Shown piece after piece: positions 1 to 10,844 of a stretch of 64,000 nucleotides of DNA (within the stretch, counting starts at the first letter, position 1; every line of letters starts with the position of its first letter). The notes below the pieces were generated by a model. The model ran no database searches. It worked only from the letters and a program-made list of their open reading frames with translations, and was not told the DNA's origin. Source of the DNA: Tetradesmus obliquus (lineage: Eukaryota > Chlorophyta > Chlorophyceae > Sphaeropleales > Scenedesmaceae); the NCBI GenBank assembly GCA_030272155.1, contig CP126201.1, positions 3,818,501 to 3,882,500 of the forward strand, written 5' to 3'. The translations under genes and the position numbers were made by a program.

Positions 1-3000
1 TCCTGTTGTTGCTGCTGTCGTGGCTGCCGCTGTTGCCGTGCTGCTGGCTGCTGCCGCTGTTGCTGCTGCTGCTGCCGCTGCTGCCGCTGCTGTTGTTGCC
101 GCTGAAATGCAGGGTGCGGCACTGCTGTTACATCTACCACACAACATGGCGCCCATTGGAGGGCTGCTGTGTCCATTAGGACAGCTGTTGTGGCCTTCAA
201 GCTGCCATCCTGCTGCACCTTGTAGCACTTGGTGGTGCCATCGTGTTGCAACTGTTGTGCCCACTGTTGCTGCGTGTCGGTCTGCCATGCACCTGTGCTG
301 CCCTCCCGCAGAGTGTGCAGCCATGCCGGCGGCAGCACAATGCCATCTTGCTGCGGCTGTCCAGTTAGCTGCTGCTGCACCTGCCCCAGTGTGGTGCCTG
401 CGCCGTGGCGCAGCTGAGCAGGGAGGGCACCGGCTGCTGCCAACATCTGCCCATCTGAGCTGCTGCCCACGCTGTGGTTCCCCACCAGCAGCTCAAGCTG
501 GATCTGCTGGCTGGTCATGGCGCTGTGCTCGACGTGCCTGTGAATGCCCACGCTTTGCAGCGCCTCTATGTATGCTGATAGGCGCAGCGGCAGCCTGCCG
601 CCCCTGGCGGCAGCCTGCAGCGGCGCCTTTGATCGCTGCACCAACGCTGCCTCCCCTAGTCCTGGCAGTGCGTGGCGCAGGTTGGCCCGCATGAAGGCCT
701 TCCATGGGGCTCGCCGCGGCGACAGCAATGCTGCTGCTGTACGTGCCTGCATTGCTGTGGCGTGCGCCCTGACATCAACCTGCCTCATTCCGCCCATGCT
801 GAAAGGCAGGCTGGCCACTGCTGCCGGAGGGCTTTCATTCCACTGCCGGATGTTGGCTTCTCGAGCGCAGCCCTGCTCTGTCACAAACCCTAAGAGGCGG
901 CGGTGCATCCTGGCCATGATATCTACTGGGACTGGCACGAACTGCGCATGATAGGTGATGCAAGATGCCATCATCTGCTGCGCAACTGCGCAGCGCCCCA
1001 AATAGCTGAGATTCTGCCGTGCCCACTGCCGCGCCCGGTATGTGATGGTTTGCAGGCGCTGCGTGTACAGCGCTGCTGCATGCGGCTCTGCGCCTGCTGC
1101 TGACAGCAGCAGACCCAGGTGCCTGATCGGGTGTAGTGCTGTATCATGGAACGGTATCTGCGTGGCTGGATCTACCCCTACAAACGGCTGCTGCGTGCCC
1201 ACTTCCATGCCCTGGCACTTGCTGACTCCCAGCTTGGCGCCACTCGCTGCACAAAACGGCTGTACTGCTTTCCTCACCAGCACAGCAACGCCTTGCCTGC
1301 TGGCGGCGTGCAGGGTGGTGTCGTCTGCATGCTGCATGCTGCAGGGTGCTGCTGAGCCATCGGGCATGCTGATGCTGTCCACTTCCCCTGCTGCTTGCAG
1401 CGCTCTGCATTTGGCCGCCAGCGGCTGCGCTGCTAGCACATACAGCAGCGGGCTGAGTGGGCTGCCCTGCGCGCAGCCAGAGGGGATGTCAAACACCCTG
1501 CTGAGGTGGCCGCCGTTGAACACGATGCGGCCCTGTGTGCCTGCCAGCAGCAGCTGTACCCACCTACGCATGCCTGGCGGGAACTGCATTGCTGCCATGC
1601 ACTTCATCAGCCATTCCCTGTCTAGCCTGTCATAGGCCTTCTCAAAATCCAGAAACAAAATGCAGCCGGGCTGCTGCTGCGTCCTGAGGAAGTCAACTTC
1701 CTCCAGGTGCAGCAGCACATTGTCTGCAATGTCCCTGCCTGGAACAAACGCTGTCTGAGTGCTGTCCACGACGCTGTCCAGCACTGGCGCCGCCCGCAGC
1801 ACCACCACCTTCGCCAGAATTTTCACATCACAGTTCATCAGCGTGATGGGGCGGTAGCTGGCAGCCTGGTCCCTTGGCTTACCGCCACCCTTGAACAGTA
1901 AGGTGATGAGCCCAAGGCGCTGCTGCGGAGACAGCAGCGCCCCCTCCAGACCAAACCGGAAGTTGCATGCTGCCACAAAAGCTGGTCCTAGCTGCTCCCA
2001 GAATGCGCTATAGAACTCATACGTGAGCCCATCGCTGCCTGGCACCTTCCCTCTAGGCATGCTGTTGAGTGCCGCTGTCGCCTCCTCCAAGGTGATGGTG
2101 CCGTCGCCTGCGGGGCCCAGGCATTGCTGTTGCTGCTCCGAAGAAAGCTGCTTATCCACACACGCAAGCAGCTCCTGCTGCTGCTGTGGGTCGGTGGGGC
2201 GTCGCGAGAACAGCCCGTCTTCTGCAGGGTCATAAAAGTCTGCAAGCAGGCTGCCTGCTGCTGCCGCGCCCTCGCTGCTGCCAGTGGACACTGTGGTGCC
2301 ATCTGCTGCAGCCACAGCGCTGATATACTGCGGCTCCGGCACGGCCTGCCCTAGCCTCGCGCCCCAAAAGCTAGACGGGCCATCAGCGTACAGCTCGTAC
2401 ATCGCATCAGTCTTCTCCTGCTGCTGCTGGCGTTGCTGCACTTCATAATCCAGCAACTGCTGTTCTGCATGCTGAAGGTTGGTTTGCGTCTGCCCATTGC
2501 TGTGCTGGCGCTGCTGCCAGCCGGCTGTTGCCACCGCCCTGCGCAGCCGCCTAAGTTCTGCCTGCTGCTGCAGCCTCTGTCGCTGCATTATGACTGCAGT
2601 GGCAGTCACAGCATGCTGCTTAAGGTGCTCAAACTCAGCTGCTGGGTTGTTGCGCGGCCGCTGCTGCTGCTGCTGCTCCACCGCTGCTGACAGGCTCTCC
2701 TGCATAGCTGAGACAAAGGCTGCGCCACCCAGAGCAGAGGTGGGGAAGCACCACCTGCGCTGTCCAAGGAGCGGCATGCCAGGCGGCCGCAGCTTGACAA
2801 CCACAGGGCGGTGATCTGAAGGCTGCCTCATGTGCTGTGTGGCCTTCTGCAGCCAGCCCTCCTCAACCAGGTCTGCTGACAAGAAGACATAGTCAATCCT
2901 GCCGGCTGACGTGGCTTGATTTGCTGCTGCTGGCTGGCCCTGATCTCGCCTGCTGCCTGCTGCTGCTGCAGCCGCTACTGCAGCCGCCGCGGCTGCAGCA

Positions 3001-3025
3001 TGAGCTGTGGCTGTAGCGTCTGTTA

Positions 3026-3068
<43 letters not shown>

Positions 3069-3788
3069 GGCTGCCGCGTTGCTGCTGCCAGCTGCGCTGC
3101 CATGGTAGCTGTAATGCGTAGGCTGCCTGGCGTGCGGGTTGCAGTGTCGCCACGCATCCACCAGGCCCGAGCGCACAGTGACGCGCTGCAGCTGCGCTGC
3201 CCCCACCATGCGGCGCGAGTGTCGCGCCCGCGTGCCAGCCACTGGCTGCACGTCGATTTCCTGCAAGGCACAGTTGAAGTCCCCGCCCACAATCAGGCTG
3301 GACCCCTGCGCGCCTGCCTCCAGTGCCTCCTGATAAGGCCCCTGAAACCAGGCTGGGCGCCCCGTGGGTTCGTGCGGCGCATACACCGCCACCGCTGCCA
3401 CCTGCTGGCCCCACGGCGTTGTCCAGGCTACCCTGAGTAACCTGCCCTGCCCGTCTGTAAACTCAATCACAGGTTCTGTGTCCTGTTGAACTATTTTCTG
3501 ACTTAGCAGTACTGCCACCCCAACTGAAGCTTGTACGCCAACTTCCAAGGGCTTGCTATTTGCATAGCAGTACCCTTGCCACGGCCTGCCGTGCCCTGCT
3601 CCCTGCTGCGCCCACTGCTGCATCTGCTGGTCGGACCTGCTGTGGGTTTCTGAAAGCAACACAACATCAGACGCCTGCTTCTGCAGCCAAGCAAAGAAAT
3701 CCCTTCGCTTGCCTGCAGCAGCCAAGCCGTTGACATTGACAGCTGCCACGCAGAGGGGCCGCAGTCCGTGCGCTCCTGTTGGCGGCAT
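1..3788 (-). CDS. LINE ORF2 (endonuclease-reverse transcriptase), partial
   Basis: ORF2 of copy 1, open from the TAATG start to the window edge. It carries the endonuclease N-terminus that copy 2 lacks: AAVNVNGL (catalytic Asn region) and LLSETH (catalytic Glu). GGDFN, RIDYV and SDHRPVV follow, giving a complete apurinic-like endonuclease motif set. The reverse transcriptase has LDFEKAYDR (motif A), QGSPLSP (motif B) and HADDTT (motif C, His in place of the usual Tyr/Phe), within about 1317-1655 on this strand. No stop or frameshift was seen, so this copy may encode active enzyme. With the shared 3' part of copy 2, full ORF2 would be about 1,795 aa, inflated by Gln and Ala tracts. Confidence 0.85.
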
Positions 3789-3790
3789 TA
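3786..3790 (-). promoter_or_regulatory. TAATG stop-start junction between ORF1 and ORF2
   Basis: The ORF1 stop TAA (3790-3788) and the first in-frame ATG of ORF2 (3788-3786) share one base. ORF2 read from that ATG (MPPTGAHGLRPL) enters the endonuclease domain at once. Such UAAUG overlaps support termination-reinitiation of ORF2 in other LINEs, the tested case being silkworm SART1. Coupled translation here is inference from the overlap. Confidence 0.7.
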
Positions 3791-4560
3791 AGAGCGGCGC
3801 CCGCCGCGAAGGCGGGACTTCTGTGCTGGAGTGGCAGGCTGCGTAGCTGGCTGTGTCGCTGTTACTATTGTGTTGTGGTGCTGCTGCTGCGGCAGTGACG
3901 CTAGTACTGCAAAGTTGTTGACGTTGTGGCCAAAGACAGGGTTTGGCTCCTTGCGCTGCCGGCTGGGGTAGCGCCCTACGGGTGGTGACGATGCTGCACC
4001 TGCTGCTGCTGGTGTTGCTGTCCTGGTCGACTTCGCCGCTGCTGCTGCTGCTGCAGCTGTTGCTGCAGCTGCTGTTGCAGCAGACTGCCGCGCCGTCCTA
4101 CCCTTAGCCCCCTGGCCCCTGCCCTGAGCTGTGTTGCTGTCTGCTGCTGCCGTTGCTCCAGCCGCAACTGTGCTCATCCCTCCCCTACCATACTCAGCAT
4201 CCTCGTATGAGGCTGCTGCAACAGCAGGGAAGTGCTGCTGCAGCCACTGCTGCACAAACAGCGCCTCTTCTGCTTTAGACACTAAGGCTGCACCATGCTG
4301 CATGTAGAACGCACTCAGCATATCTCCCTTCACCTGCTCAGTGAACTGGCCACTGTCCAGTTTGCCCTGCAGGGTATCGCTGAGGGACTCCTCCATCTCC
4401 GTGTGGCATTGGCCTGGCCGGGCTATCTCTGCTGCTGCTGCTGCTGCTGCGGCGGCTGCTCCTGCTGGCGTGGCTGTGGCGGCAGCTGCATCCGGCTGCT
4501 GGGCAAACGGGTCCAGAGGGAATGCTGCATCCATGCAGGCAGCAGCAGTCTGCGCTGTGG

Positions 4561-4610
<50 letters not shown>

Positions 4611-4744
4611 ATTTGCAGCAGGTGTTGCTGCTGCTGCGGCAACGGCAGCTGTCGAGGTATGGCTGCTCCTGACTGCACATGCGCGTCCTCCATCTCTGCA
4701 TCATCAACAGTCTGCTGCTGCTCGAACATTTCACCCACATGCAT
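3788..4744 (-). CDS. LINE ORF1 protein, 318 aa, low complexity
   Basis: Open frame of 318 codons before ORF2, the position of the nucleic-acid-binding ORF1 protein of LINEs. The protein has a Gln tract from a (CTG)n run at about 4563-4611 and Ala-rich stretches. A more ordinary central part follows (around LSDTLQGKLDSGQ and EEALFVQQWLQQHF), and the C-terminus is basic and ends in RLRGGRRS. I see no CCHC knuckle or RRM, so the ORF1 role rests on position. The first codons (MHVGEMFE) lie in sequence shared with the 311-bp monomer. Translation could instead start at a later Met (MEDAHV) if the monomer junction is a truncation point. Confidence 0.7.
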
Positions 4745-5180
4745 ATGAGAACCTTAAATGAGTAGGGGCGGAAGATGAAACGAAGCGCAGCGGCCCTCGA
4801 ATAGTCCGGGCCGTTGCATTTGTAGCCGGCGCGCATACTTGGCCGTCCTGGACGAATGGGATGTGTTCGTTGAGCAATGTTTAATATGTTTTAACAAGTT
4901 GGTTTATGTTTTTTTTTTGAAGTTGGTTTATGTTGATTAATAATCAAACAATGTCGTCGGAGCGACCGGGCTGAACCTAGCAGGTTGGCACGGGTGTCGG
5001 TCCACTGCCACTGGAAATTGGTTGGGCCTGCAAAAATACCTACGCGTCCGTTTGAGCTCGGACATTTCACCCACATGCATATGAGAACCTTAAATGAGTA
5101 GGGGCGGAAGATGAAACGAAGCCCAGCGGCCCTCGAATAGTCCGGGCCGTTGCATTTGTAGCCGGCGCGCATACTTGGCC

Positions 5181-5386
5181 GGAGCAAGTGCACAGTTATT
5201 TAGGTCAGCCCTTGTAACGTTCTTGCTTCCAAAAAAAAAAAAAAGTTACTTAGGTCAGCCCTTGTAACTTTCTTGCTTCCCCAACTTTCTTGCTTCCCCA
5301 AAAAAAACTTTTTTGCTTCCCCCCCAAAAAAAAAGGCGTAGGAGCGACCAGGCTGAACACACATTTTTTTTTTGAAGCCAAAAAAA
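5181..5386 (+). repeat. Compound of stacked LINE tails (first of 13 copies)
   Basis: About 206 bp made of the last 30-50 bp of the LINE (GTCAGCCCTTGTAACGTTC..., TTCTTGCTTC) plus A-runs, repeated several times in a row. A diverged monomer piece (GGAGCGACCAGGCTGAACAC) and a reversed tail (T-run then GAAGCC) follow. The arrangement looks like tail upon tail inserted at earlier A-runs. Near-identical compounds lie at 7477-7682, 8564-8768, 11445-11650, 12532-12738, 14341-14544, 15093-15299, 17003-17206, 25421-25626, 28311-28497, 30872-31078, 32274-32479 and 33988-34193. They spread by duplication rather than by fresh insertion, since the internal order is the same each time. Confidence 0.8.
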
Positions 5387-5885
5387 TCCTACTCGTCCGT
5401 TTGAGCTCGGACATTTCACCCACATGCATATGAGAACCTAAAAAAAAATATGAGAACCTTAAATGAGTAGGGGCGGAAGATGAAACGAAGCGCAGCGGCC
5501 CTCGAATTGTCCGGGCCGTTGCATTTGTAGCCGGCGCGCATACTTGGCCGTCCTGGACGAATGGGATGTGTTCGTTGAGTAATGTTTAATATGTTATAAC
5601 AAGTTGGTTTGTGTTGATTAATAATCAAACAATGTCGTCAGTTACTTAGGTCAGCCCTTGTAACTTTCTTGCTTCAAAAAATGACCTTTCTTGCTTCAAA
5701 AAAAATGTCGTCGGAGCGACCGGGCTGAACCTAGCAGGTTGGCACGGGTGTCGGTCCCTTGCCACTGGAAATTGGTTGGGCCTGCAAAAATCCTACTCGT
5801 CCGTTTGAGCTCGGACATTTCACCCACATGCATATGAGAACCTTAAATGAGTAGGGGCGGATGATGAAACGAAGCGCAGCGGCCC

Positions 5886-6209
5886 TTTTTTTTTTATTTT
5901 TTTTTTGAAGCAAGAACGTTACAAGGGCTGACCTAAATAACTGTGCACTTGCTCCATAAAAAGATCCATTGAGAGAGTGAGGCAACCTGTTCCGCACTCA
6001 CTCCACAGGTCTCTTGTACCAAGAGACGCTGTCACACGATCATGCAGACAGCCCCTTGCGGAGCAGCCCCGAAAGGCATCCAGGACCTGACCGAGTGCCC
6101 AGACTCCACTAAAATCACAGTCGCGCAATGACGTCCTGTGATGTGTGACATACCGTGACTGGCCCTTGAAACAAAATCTGCCCATGGCGTAACTGTCAGC
6201 TATCACTGC
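5886..6209 (-). mobile_element. 5'-truncated LINE 3' end, minus strand
   Basis: Poly(T) at 5886-5906 (one interrupting A) followed by the reverse complement of the last ~300 bp of the LINE 3' UTR. It is inserted in a monomer at GCGCAGCGGCC, which recurs at its far side. That far copy was then the landing site of the next, plus-strand element, so this one is older. Confidence 0.85.
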
Positions 6210-6223
6210 ATGGCGCAGCGGCC

Positions 6224-6645
6224 TGTGTCGACAATCCGTCACCTATTAATAGGCGTCTTGTGTAGGTGTCGTAATGCTGCCTGTAAAGTGCAGCTTGTAG
6301 AGGTGTACAAGTCACCATGCAGTGATAGCTGACAGTTGCGCCATGGACGGATTTTGATTCAAGGGCCAGTCACGGTATGTCACACATCACAGGACGTCAT
6401 TGCGCGGCTGTGATTTTAGTGGAGTCTGGGCACTCGGTCAGGTCCTGGATGCCTTTCGGGGCTGCTCCGCAAGGGGCTGTCTGCATGATCGTGTGACAGC
6501 GTCTCTTGGTACAAGAGACCTGTGGAGTGAGTGCGGAACAGGTTGCCTCACTCTCTCAATGGATCTTTTTATGGAGCAAGTGCACAGTTATTTAGGTCCG
6601 CCCTTGTAACGTTCTTGCTTCAAAAAAAAAAAAAAAAAAAAAAAA
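6224..6645 (+). mobile_element. 5'-truncated LINE 3' end, plus strand
   Basis: About 398 bp of LINE 3' UTR, beginning TGTGTCGACAATCC, plus poly(A) from 6622. It is flanked by the 14-bp TSD ATGGCGCAGCGGCC at 6210-6223 and 6646-6659. Together with the minus-strand element at 5886-6209 it forms a large inverted repeat with tails facing outwards. Confidence 0.88.
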
Positions 6646-6796
6646 ATGGCGCAGCGGCCCTCGAATTGTCCGGGCCGTTGCATTTGTAGCCGGCGCGCAT
6701 ACTTGGCCGTCCTGGACGAATGGGATGTGTTCGTTGAGCAATGTTTAATATGTTATAACAAGTTGGTTTATGTTGATTAATAATCAAACGATGTCG

Positions 6797-6840
6797 CAAG
6801 TGCACAGTTATTTAGGTCAGCCCTTGTAACGTTCTTGCTT

Positions 6841-6872
<32 letters not shown>
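6797..6872 (+). mobile_element. Very short LINE tail insertion
   Basis: Only about 45 bp of the LINE 3' end (from CAAGTGCACAG) plus about 31 A, flanked by AAACGATGTCG at 6786-6796 and 6873-6883. The same insertion is seen again at 24738-24815, next to copy 2, so the two monomer blocks share ancestry. Confidence 0.85.
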
Positions 6873-6876
<4 letters not shown>

Positions 6877-6953
6877 GATGTCGTCGGAGCGACCGGGCTG
6901 AACCTAGCAGGTTGGCACGGGTGTCGGTCCACTGCCACTGGAAATTGGTTGGG

Positions 6954-6977
6954 TTCTTGCTTCAAAAAAAAAAAAAA
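6954..6977 (+). mobile_element. Ultra-short LINE tail insertion (10 bp plus A-run)
   Basis: TTCTTGCTTC plus an A-run between direct repeats ATTGGTTGGG at 6944-6953 and 6978-6987. The uninterrupted target is present in other monomers. Shared copies lie near 10922-10945 and 24896-24920. Confidence 0.8.
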
Positions 6978-7206
6978 ATTGGTTGGGCCTGCAAAAATCC
7001 TACTCGTCCGTTTGAGCTCGGACATTTCACCCACATGCATATGAGAACCTTAAATGAGTAGGGGCGGAAGATGAAACGAAGCGCAGCGGCCCTCGAATTG
7101 TCCGGGCCGTTGCATTTGTAGCCGGCGCGCATACTTGGCCGTCCTGGACGAATGGGATGTGTTCGTTGAGCAATGTTTAATATGTTATAACAAGTTGGTT
7201 TATGTT

Positions 7207-7215
7207 TTTTTTTTG
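7207..7215 (-). mobile_element. Tail-only insertion, 9 bp, with 15-bp duplication
   Basis: Eight T and a G separate two copies of AAGTTGGTTTATGTT (7192-7206 and 7216-7230), a motif found once in plain monomers. It reads as a reversed LINE tail of which almost only poly(A) remains. The same event recurs in many units (for example 4911, 8293, 11175, 14072, 30602, 32003, 33717). Confidence 0.7.
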
Positions 7216-7735
7216 AAGTTGGTTTATGTTGATTAATAATCAAACAATGTCGTCGGAGCGACCGGGCTGAACCTAGCAGGTTGGCACGGGTGTCGGTCCA
7301 CTGCCACTGGAAATTGGTTGGGCCTGCAAAAATACCTACGCGTCCGTTTGAGCTCGGACATTTCACCCACATGCATATGAGAACCTTAAATGAGTAGGGG
7401 CGGAAGATGAAACGAAGCGCAGCGGCCTTCGAATAGTCCGGGCCGTTGCATTTGTAGCCGGCGCGCATACTTGGCCGGAGCAAGTGCACAGTTATTTAGG
7501 TCAGCCCTTGTAACGTTCTTGCTTCCAAAAAAAAAAAAAAGTTACTTAGGTCAGCCCTTGTAACTTTCTTGCTTCCCCAACTTTCTTGCTTCCCCAAAAA
7601 AAACTTTCTTGCTTCCCCCCCAAAAAAAAAGGCGTAGGAGCGACCAGGCTGAACACACATTTTTTTTTTGAAGCCAAAAAAATCCTACTCGTCCGTTTGA
7701 GCTCGGACATTTCACCCACATGCATATGAGAACCT

Positions 7736-7743
7736 AAAAAAAA
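7736..7743 (+). mobile_element. Poly(A)-only insertion with 12-bp duplication
   Basis: An 8-base A-run lies between ATATGAGAACCT at 7724-7735 and 7744-7755, a motif present once in plain monomers. It is inherited by the units at 5438, 11704, 14600, 15353, 28552, 31133, 32535 and 34250. Confidence 0.65.
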
Positions 7744-9571
7744 ATATGAGAACCTTAAATGAGTAGGGGCGGAAGATGAAACGAAGCGCAGCGGCCCTCG
7801 AATTGTCCGGGCCGTTGCATTTGTAGCCGGCGCGCATACTTGGCCGTCCTGGACGAATGGGATGTGTTCGTTGAGTAATGTTTAATATGTTATAACAAGT
7901 TGGTTTGTGTTGATTAATAATCAAACAATGTCGTCAGTTACTTAGGTCAGCCCTTGTAACTTTCTTGCTTCAAAAAAAACCTTTCTTGCTTCAAAAAAAA
8001 TGTCGTCGGAGCGACCGGGCTGAACCTAGCAGGTTGGCACGGGTGTCGGTCCCTTGCCACTGGAAGTTGGTTGGGCCTGCAAAAATCCTACTCGTCCGTT
8101 TGAGCTCGGACATTTCACCCACATGCATATGAGAACCTTAAATAAGTAGGGGCGGAAGATGAAACGAAGCGCAGCGGCCCTCGAATTGTCCGGGCCGTTG
8201 CATTTGTAGCCGGCGCGCATACTTGGCCGTCCTGGACGAATGAGATGTGTTCGTTGAGCAATGTTTAATATGTTATAACAAGTTGGTTTATGTTTTTTTT
8301 TGAAGTTGGTTTATGTTGATTAATAATCAAACAATGTCGTCGGAGCGACCGGGCTGAACCTAGCAGGTTGGCACGGGTGTCGGTCCACTGCCACTGGAAA
8401 TTGGTTGGGCCTGCAAAAATACCTACGCGTCCGTTTGAGCTCGGACATTTCACCCACATGCATATGAGAACCTTAAATGAGTAGGGGCGGAAGATGAAAC
8501 GAAGCCCAGCGGCCCTCGAATAGTCCGGGCCGTTGCATTTGTAGCCGGCGCGCATACTTGGCCGGAGCAAGTGCACAGTTATTTAGGTCAGCCCTTGTAA
8601 CGTTCTTGCTTCCAAAAAAAAAAAAAGTTACTTAGGTCAGCCCTTGTAACTTTCTTGCTTCCCCAACTTTCTTGCTTCCCCAAAAAAAACTTTCTTGCTT
8701 CCCCCCCAAAAAAAAAGGCGTAGGAGCGACCAGGCTGAACACACATTTTTTTTTTTGAAGCCAAAAAAATCCTACTCGTCCGTTTGAGCTCGGACATTTC
8801 ACCCACATGCATATGAGAACCTTAAATGAGTAGGGGCGGAAGATGAAACGAAGCGCAGCGGCCCTCGAATTGTCCGGGCCGTTGCATTTGTAGCCGGCGC
8901 GCATACTTGGCCGTCCTGGACGAATGAGATGTGTTCGTTGAGCAATGTTTAATATGTTATAACAAGTTGGTTTATGTTTTTTTTTGAAGTTGGTTTATGT
9001 TGATTAATAATCAAACAATGTCGAAGTAGATGTTAGGATAGGTTGTGGGATACCGTTTGCATGGCTGCAGGGAAGGTCGCCTGAGATCAAACTTGTTGAC
9101 TTTGAGCAGAAGTGGGGAGCACTGTATAGGATGGGCGCAAATGGGCGCATCAAGGTTCGGGCCAGCGCGGCTGGCATGTGAGGGATGGATTGGGCACGGG
9201 TCTACGAGGCGTGGTGGTCTGTTTTGACGGTTCGGGCGGGGTGTACAATGCATTCGTTGGAGTAGTGGCCGTCGTTCCTCGTTGTGATGTGTTGCAAAAT
9301 AGTATGGCAAAGGCTAAGTTGATGGCCGGGATACGTTATGTATGCATGTGAGTGGGTAGCAGAGTACGTTATGTATGCGTGCGTGTGGGTAGCAGTGTAC
9401 GAGGATGTGTGCAGCATGTGTGGATTAGTTTGTGTGTGTGTGGATTGGGCACGGGTCTACGAGGCGTGGTGGTCTGTTTTGACGGTTCGGGCAGGGTGTA
9501 CAATGCATTCGTTGGAGTAGTGGCCGTCGTTCCTCGTTGTGATGTGTTGCAAAATAGTATGGCAAAGGCTA

Positions 9572-9573
<2 letters not shown>

Positions 9574-9605
<32 letters not shown>

Positions 9606-10125
9606 AAGCAAGAACGTTACAAGGGCTGACCTAAATAACTGTGCACTTGCTCCATAAAAAGATCCATTGAGAGAGTGAGGCAACCTGTTCCGCACTCACT
9701 CCACAGGTCTCTTGTACCAAGAGACGCTGTCACACGATCATGCAGACAGCCCCTTGCGGAGCAGCCCCGAAAGGCATCCAGGACCTGACCGAGTGCCCAG
9801 ACTCCACTAAAATCACAGCCGCGCAATGACGTCCTGTGATGTGTGACACACCGTGACTGGCCCTTGAAACAAAATCTGTCCATGGCGTAACTGTCAGCTA
9901 TCACTGCATGGTGACTTGTACACCTCTACAAGCTGCACTTTACAGGCAGCATTACGACACCTACACAAGACGCCTATTAATAGGTGACGGATTGTCGACA
10001 CAGACAATCCCCACCTGACTATTCATTGACTCTCCACTTCATGCAAAGCACATCCTGCTACTGACCGAACATACACCTATGAGATATGTGGCATTCTGTA
10101 GGAAATGACACCACCTCAGGCACAC
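9574..10125 (-). mobile_element. LINE 3' end inserted into another LINE
   Basis: Poly(T) at 9574-9604 then about 520 bp of reversed 3' UTR. It is flanked by the 10-bp duplication AAAGGCTAAG at 9564-9573 and 10126-10135, inside the plus-strand LINE. A clear example of self-nesting. Confidence 0.88.
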
Positions 10126-10360
10126 AAAGGCTAAGTTGATGGCCGGGATACGTTATGTATGCATGTGAGTGGGTAGCAGAGTACGTTATGTATGCGTGCG
10201 TGTGGGTAGCAGTGTACGAGGATGTGTGCAGCATGTGTGGATTAGCTTGTGTGTGTGTGGCTTTGTGTGCCTGAGGTGGTGTCATTTCCTACAGAATGCC
10301 ACATATCTCATAGGTGTATGTTCGGTCAGTAGCAGGATGTGCTTTGCATGAAGTGGAGAG

Positions 10361-10378
10361 AAAAAAAAAAAAAAAAAA
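10361..10378 (+). mobile_element. Poly(A)-only insertion in LINE 3' UTR
   Basis: A pure A-run interrupts the 3' UTR of the plus-strand LINE, with AAGTGGAGAG at 10351-10360 and again at 10379-10388. The uninterrupted sequence is seen in the element at 17463-18466. Confidence 0.75.
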
Positions 10379-10812
10379 AAGTGGAGAGTCAATGAATAGT
10401 CAGGTGGGGATTGTCTGTGTCGACAATCCGTCACCTATTAATAGGCGTCTTGTGTAGGTGTCGTAATGCTGCATGTAAAGTGCAGCTTGTAGAGGTGTAC
10501 AAGTCACCATGCAGTGATAGCTGACAGTTACGCCATGGACAGATTTTGATTCAAGGGCCAGTCACGGTATGTCACACATCACAGGACGTCATTGCGCGAC
10601 TGTGATTTTAGTGGAGTCTGGGCACTCGGTCAGGTCCTGGATGCCTTTCGGGGCTGCTCCGCAAGGGGCTGTCTGCATGATCGTGTGACAGCGTCTCTTG
10701 GTACAAGAGACCTGTGGAGTGAGTGCGGAACAGGTTGCCTCACTCTCTCAATGGATCTTTTTATGGAGCAAGTGCACAGTTATTTAGGTCAGCCCTTGTA
10801 ACGTTCTTGCTT

Positions 10813-10844
<32 letters not shown>

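Larger units (their letters stand above)
1..4744 (-). mobile_element. LINE copy 1, ORF1 plus ORF2, 3' end off the window
   Basis: The longest 5' extent of the LINE in this window. Reading leftwards it holds ORF1 (4744-3788), a TAATG stop-start junction, and ORF2 open to the window edge. Bases 1-3506 match copy 2 at 21133-24647; the only difference I noticed is three fewer CTG triplets near 3035-3070, so the copies are very young or homogenised. Upstream of ORF1, from about 4728, the sequence runs directly into the 311-bp monomer. Monomers may therefore be its 5' UTR, or this copy may be truncated at that point. The 3' UTR, poly(A) and TSD cannot be seen. Confidence 0.85.
9024..10843 (+). mobile_element. 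5'-truncated LINE, plus strand, interrupted by another LINE
   Basis: Begins inside the ORF2 C-terminus (AAGTAGATGTTAGG), passes the ORF2 stop near 9179 and runs through the 3' UTR to poly(A) at 10814-10843. It is interrupted at 9574-10125 by a reversed LINE. An internal stretch of about 133 bp (from GGATTGGGCACGGG) occurs at 9188 and again at 9441, a local duplication. Left target CAATGTCG and right target CGATGTCG differ by one base, so later recombination at the edge is likely. Confidence 0.8.
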
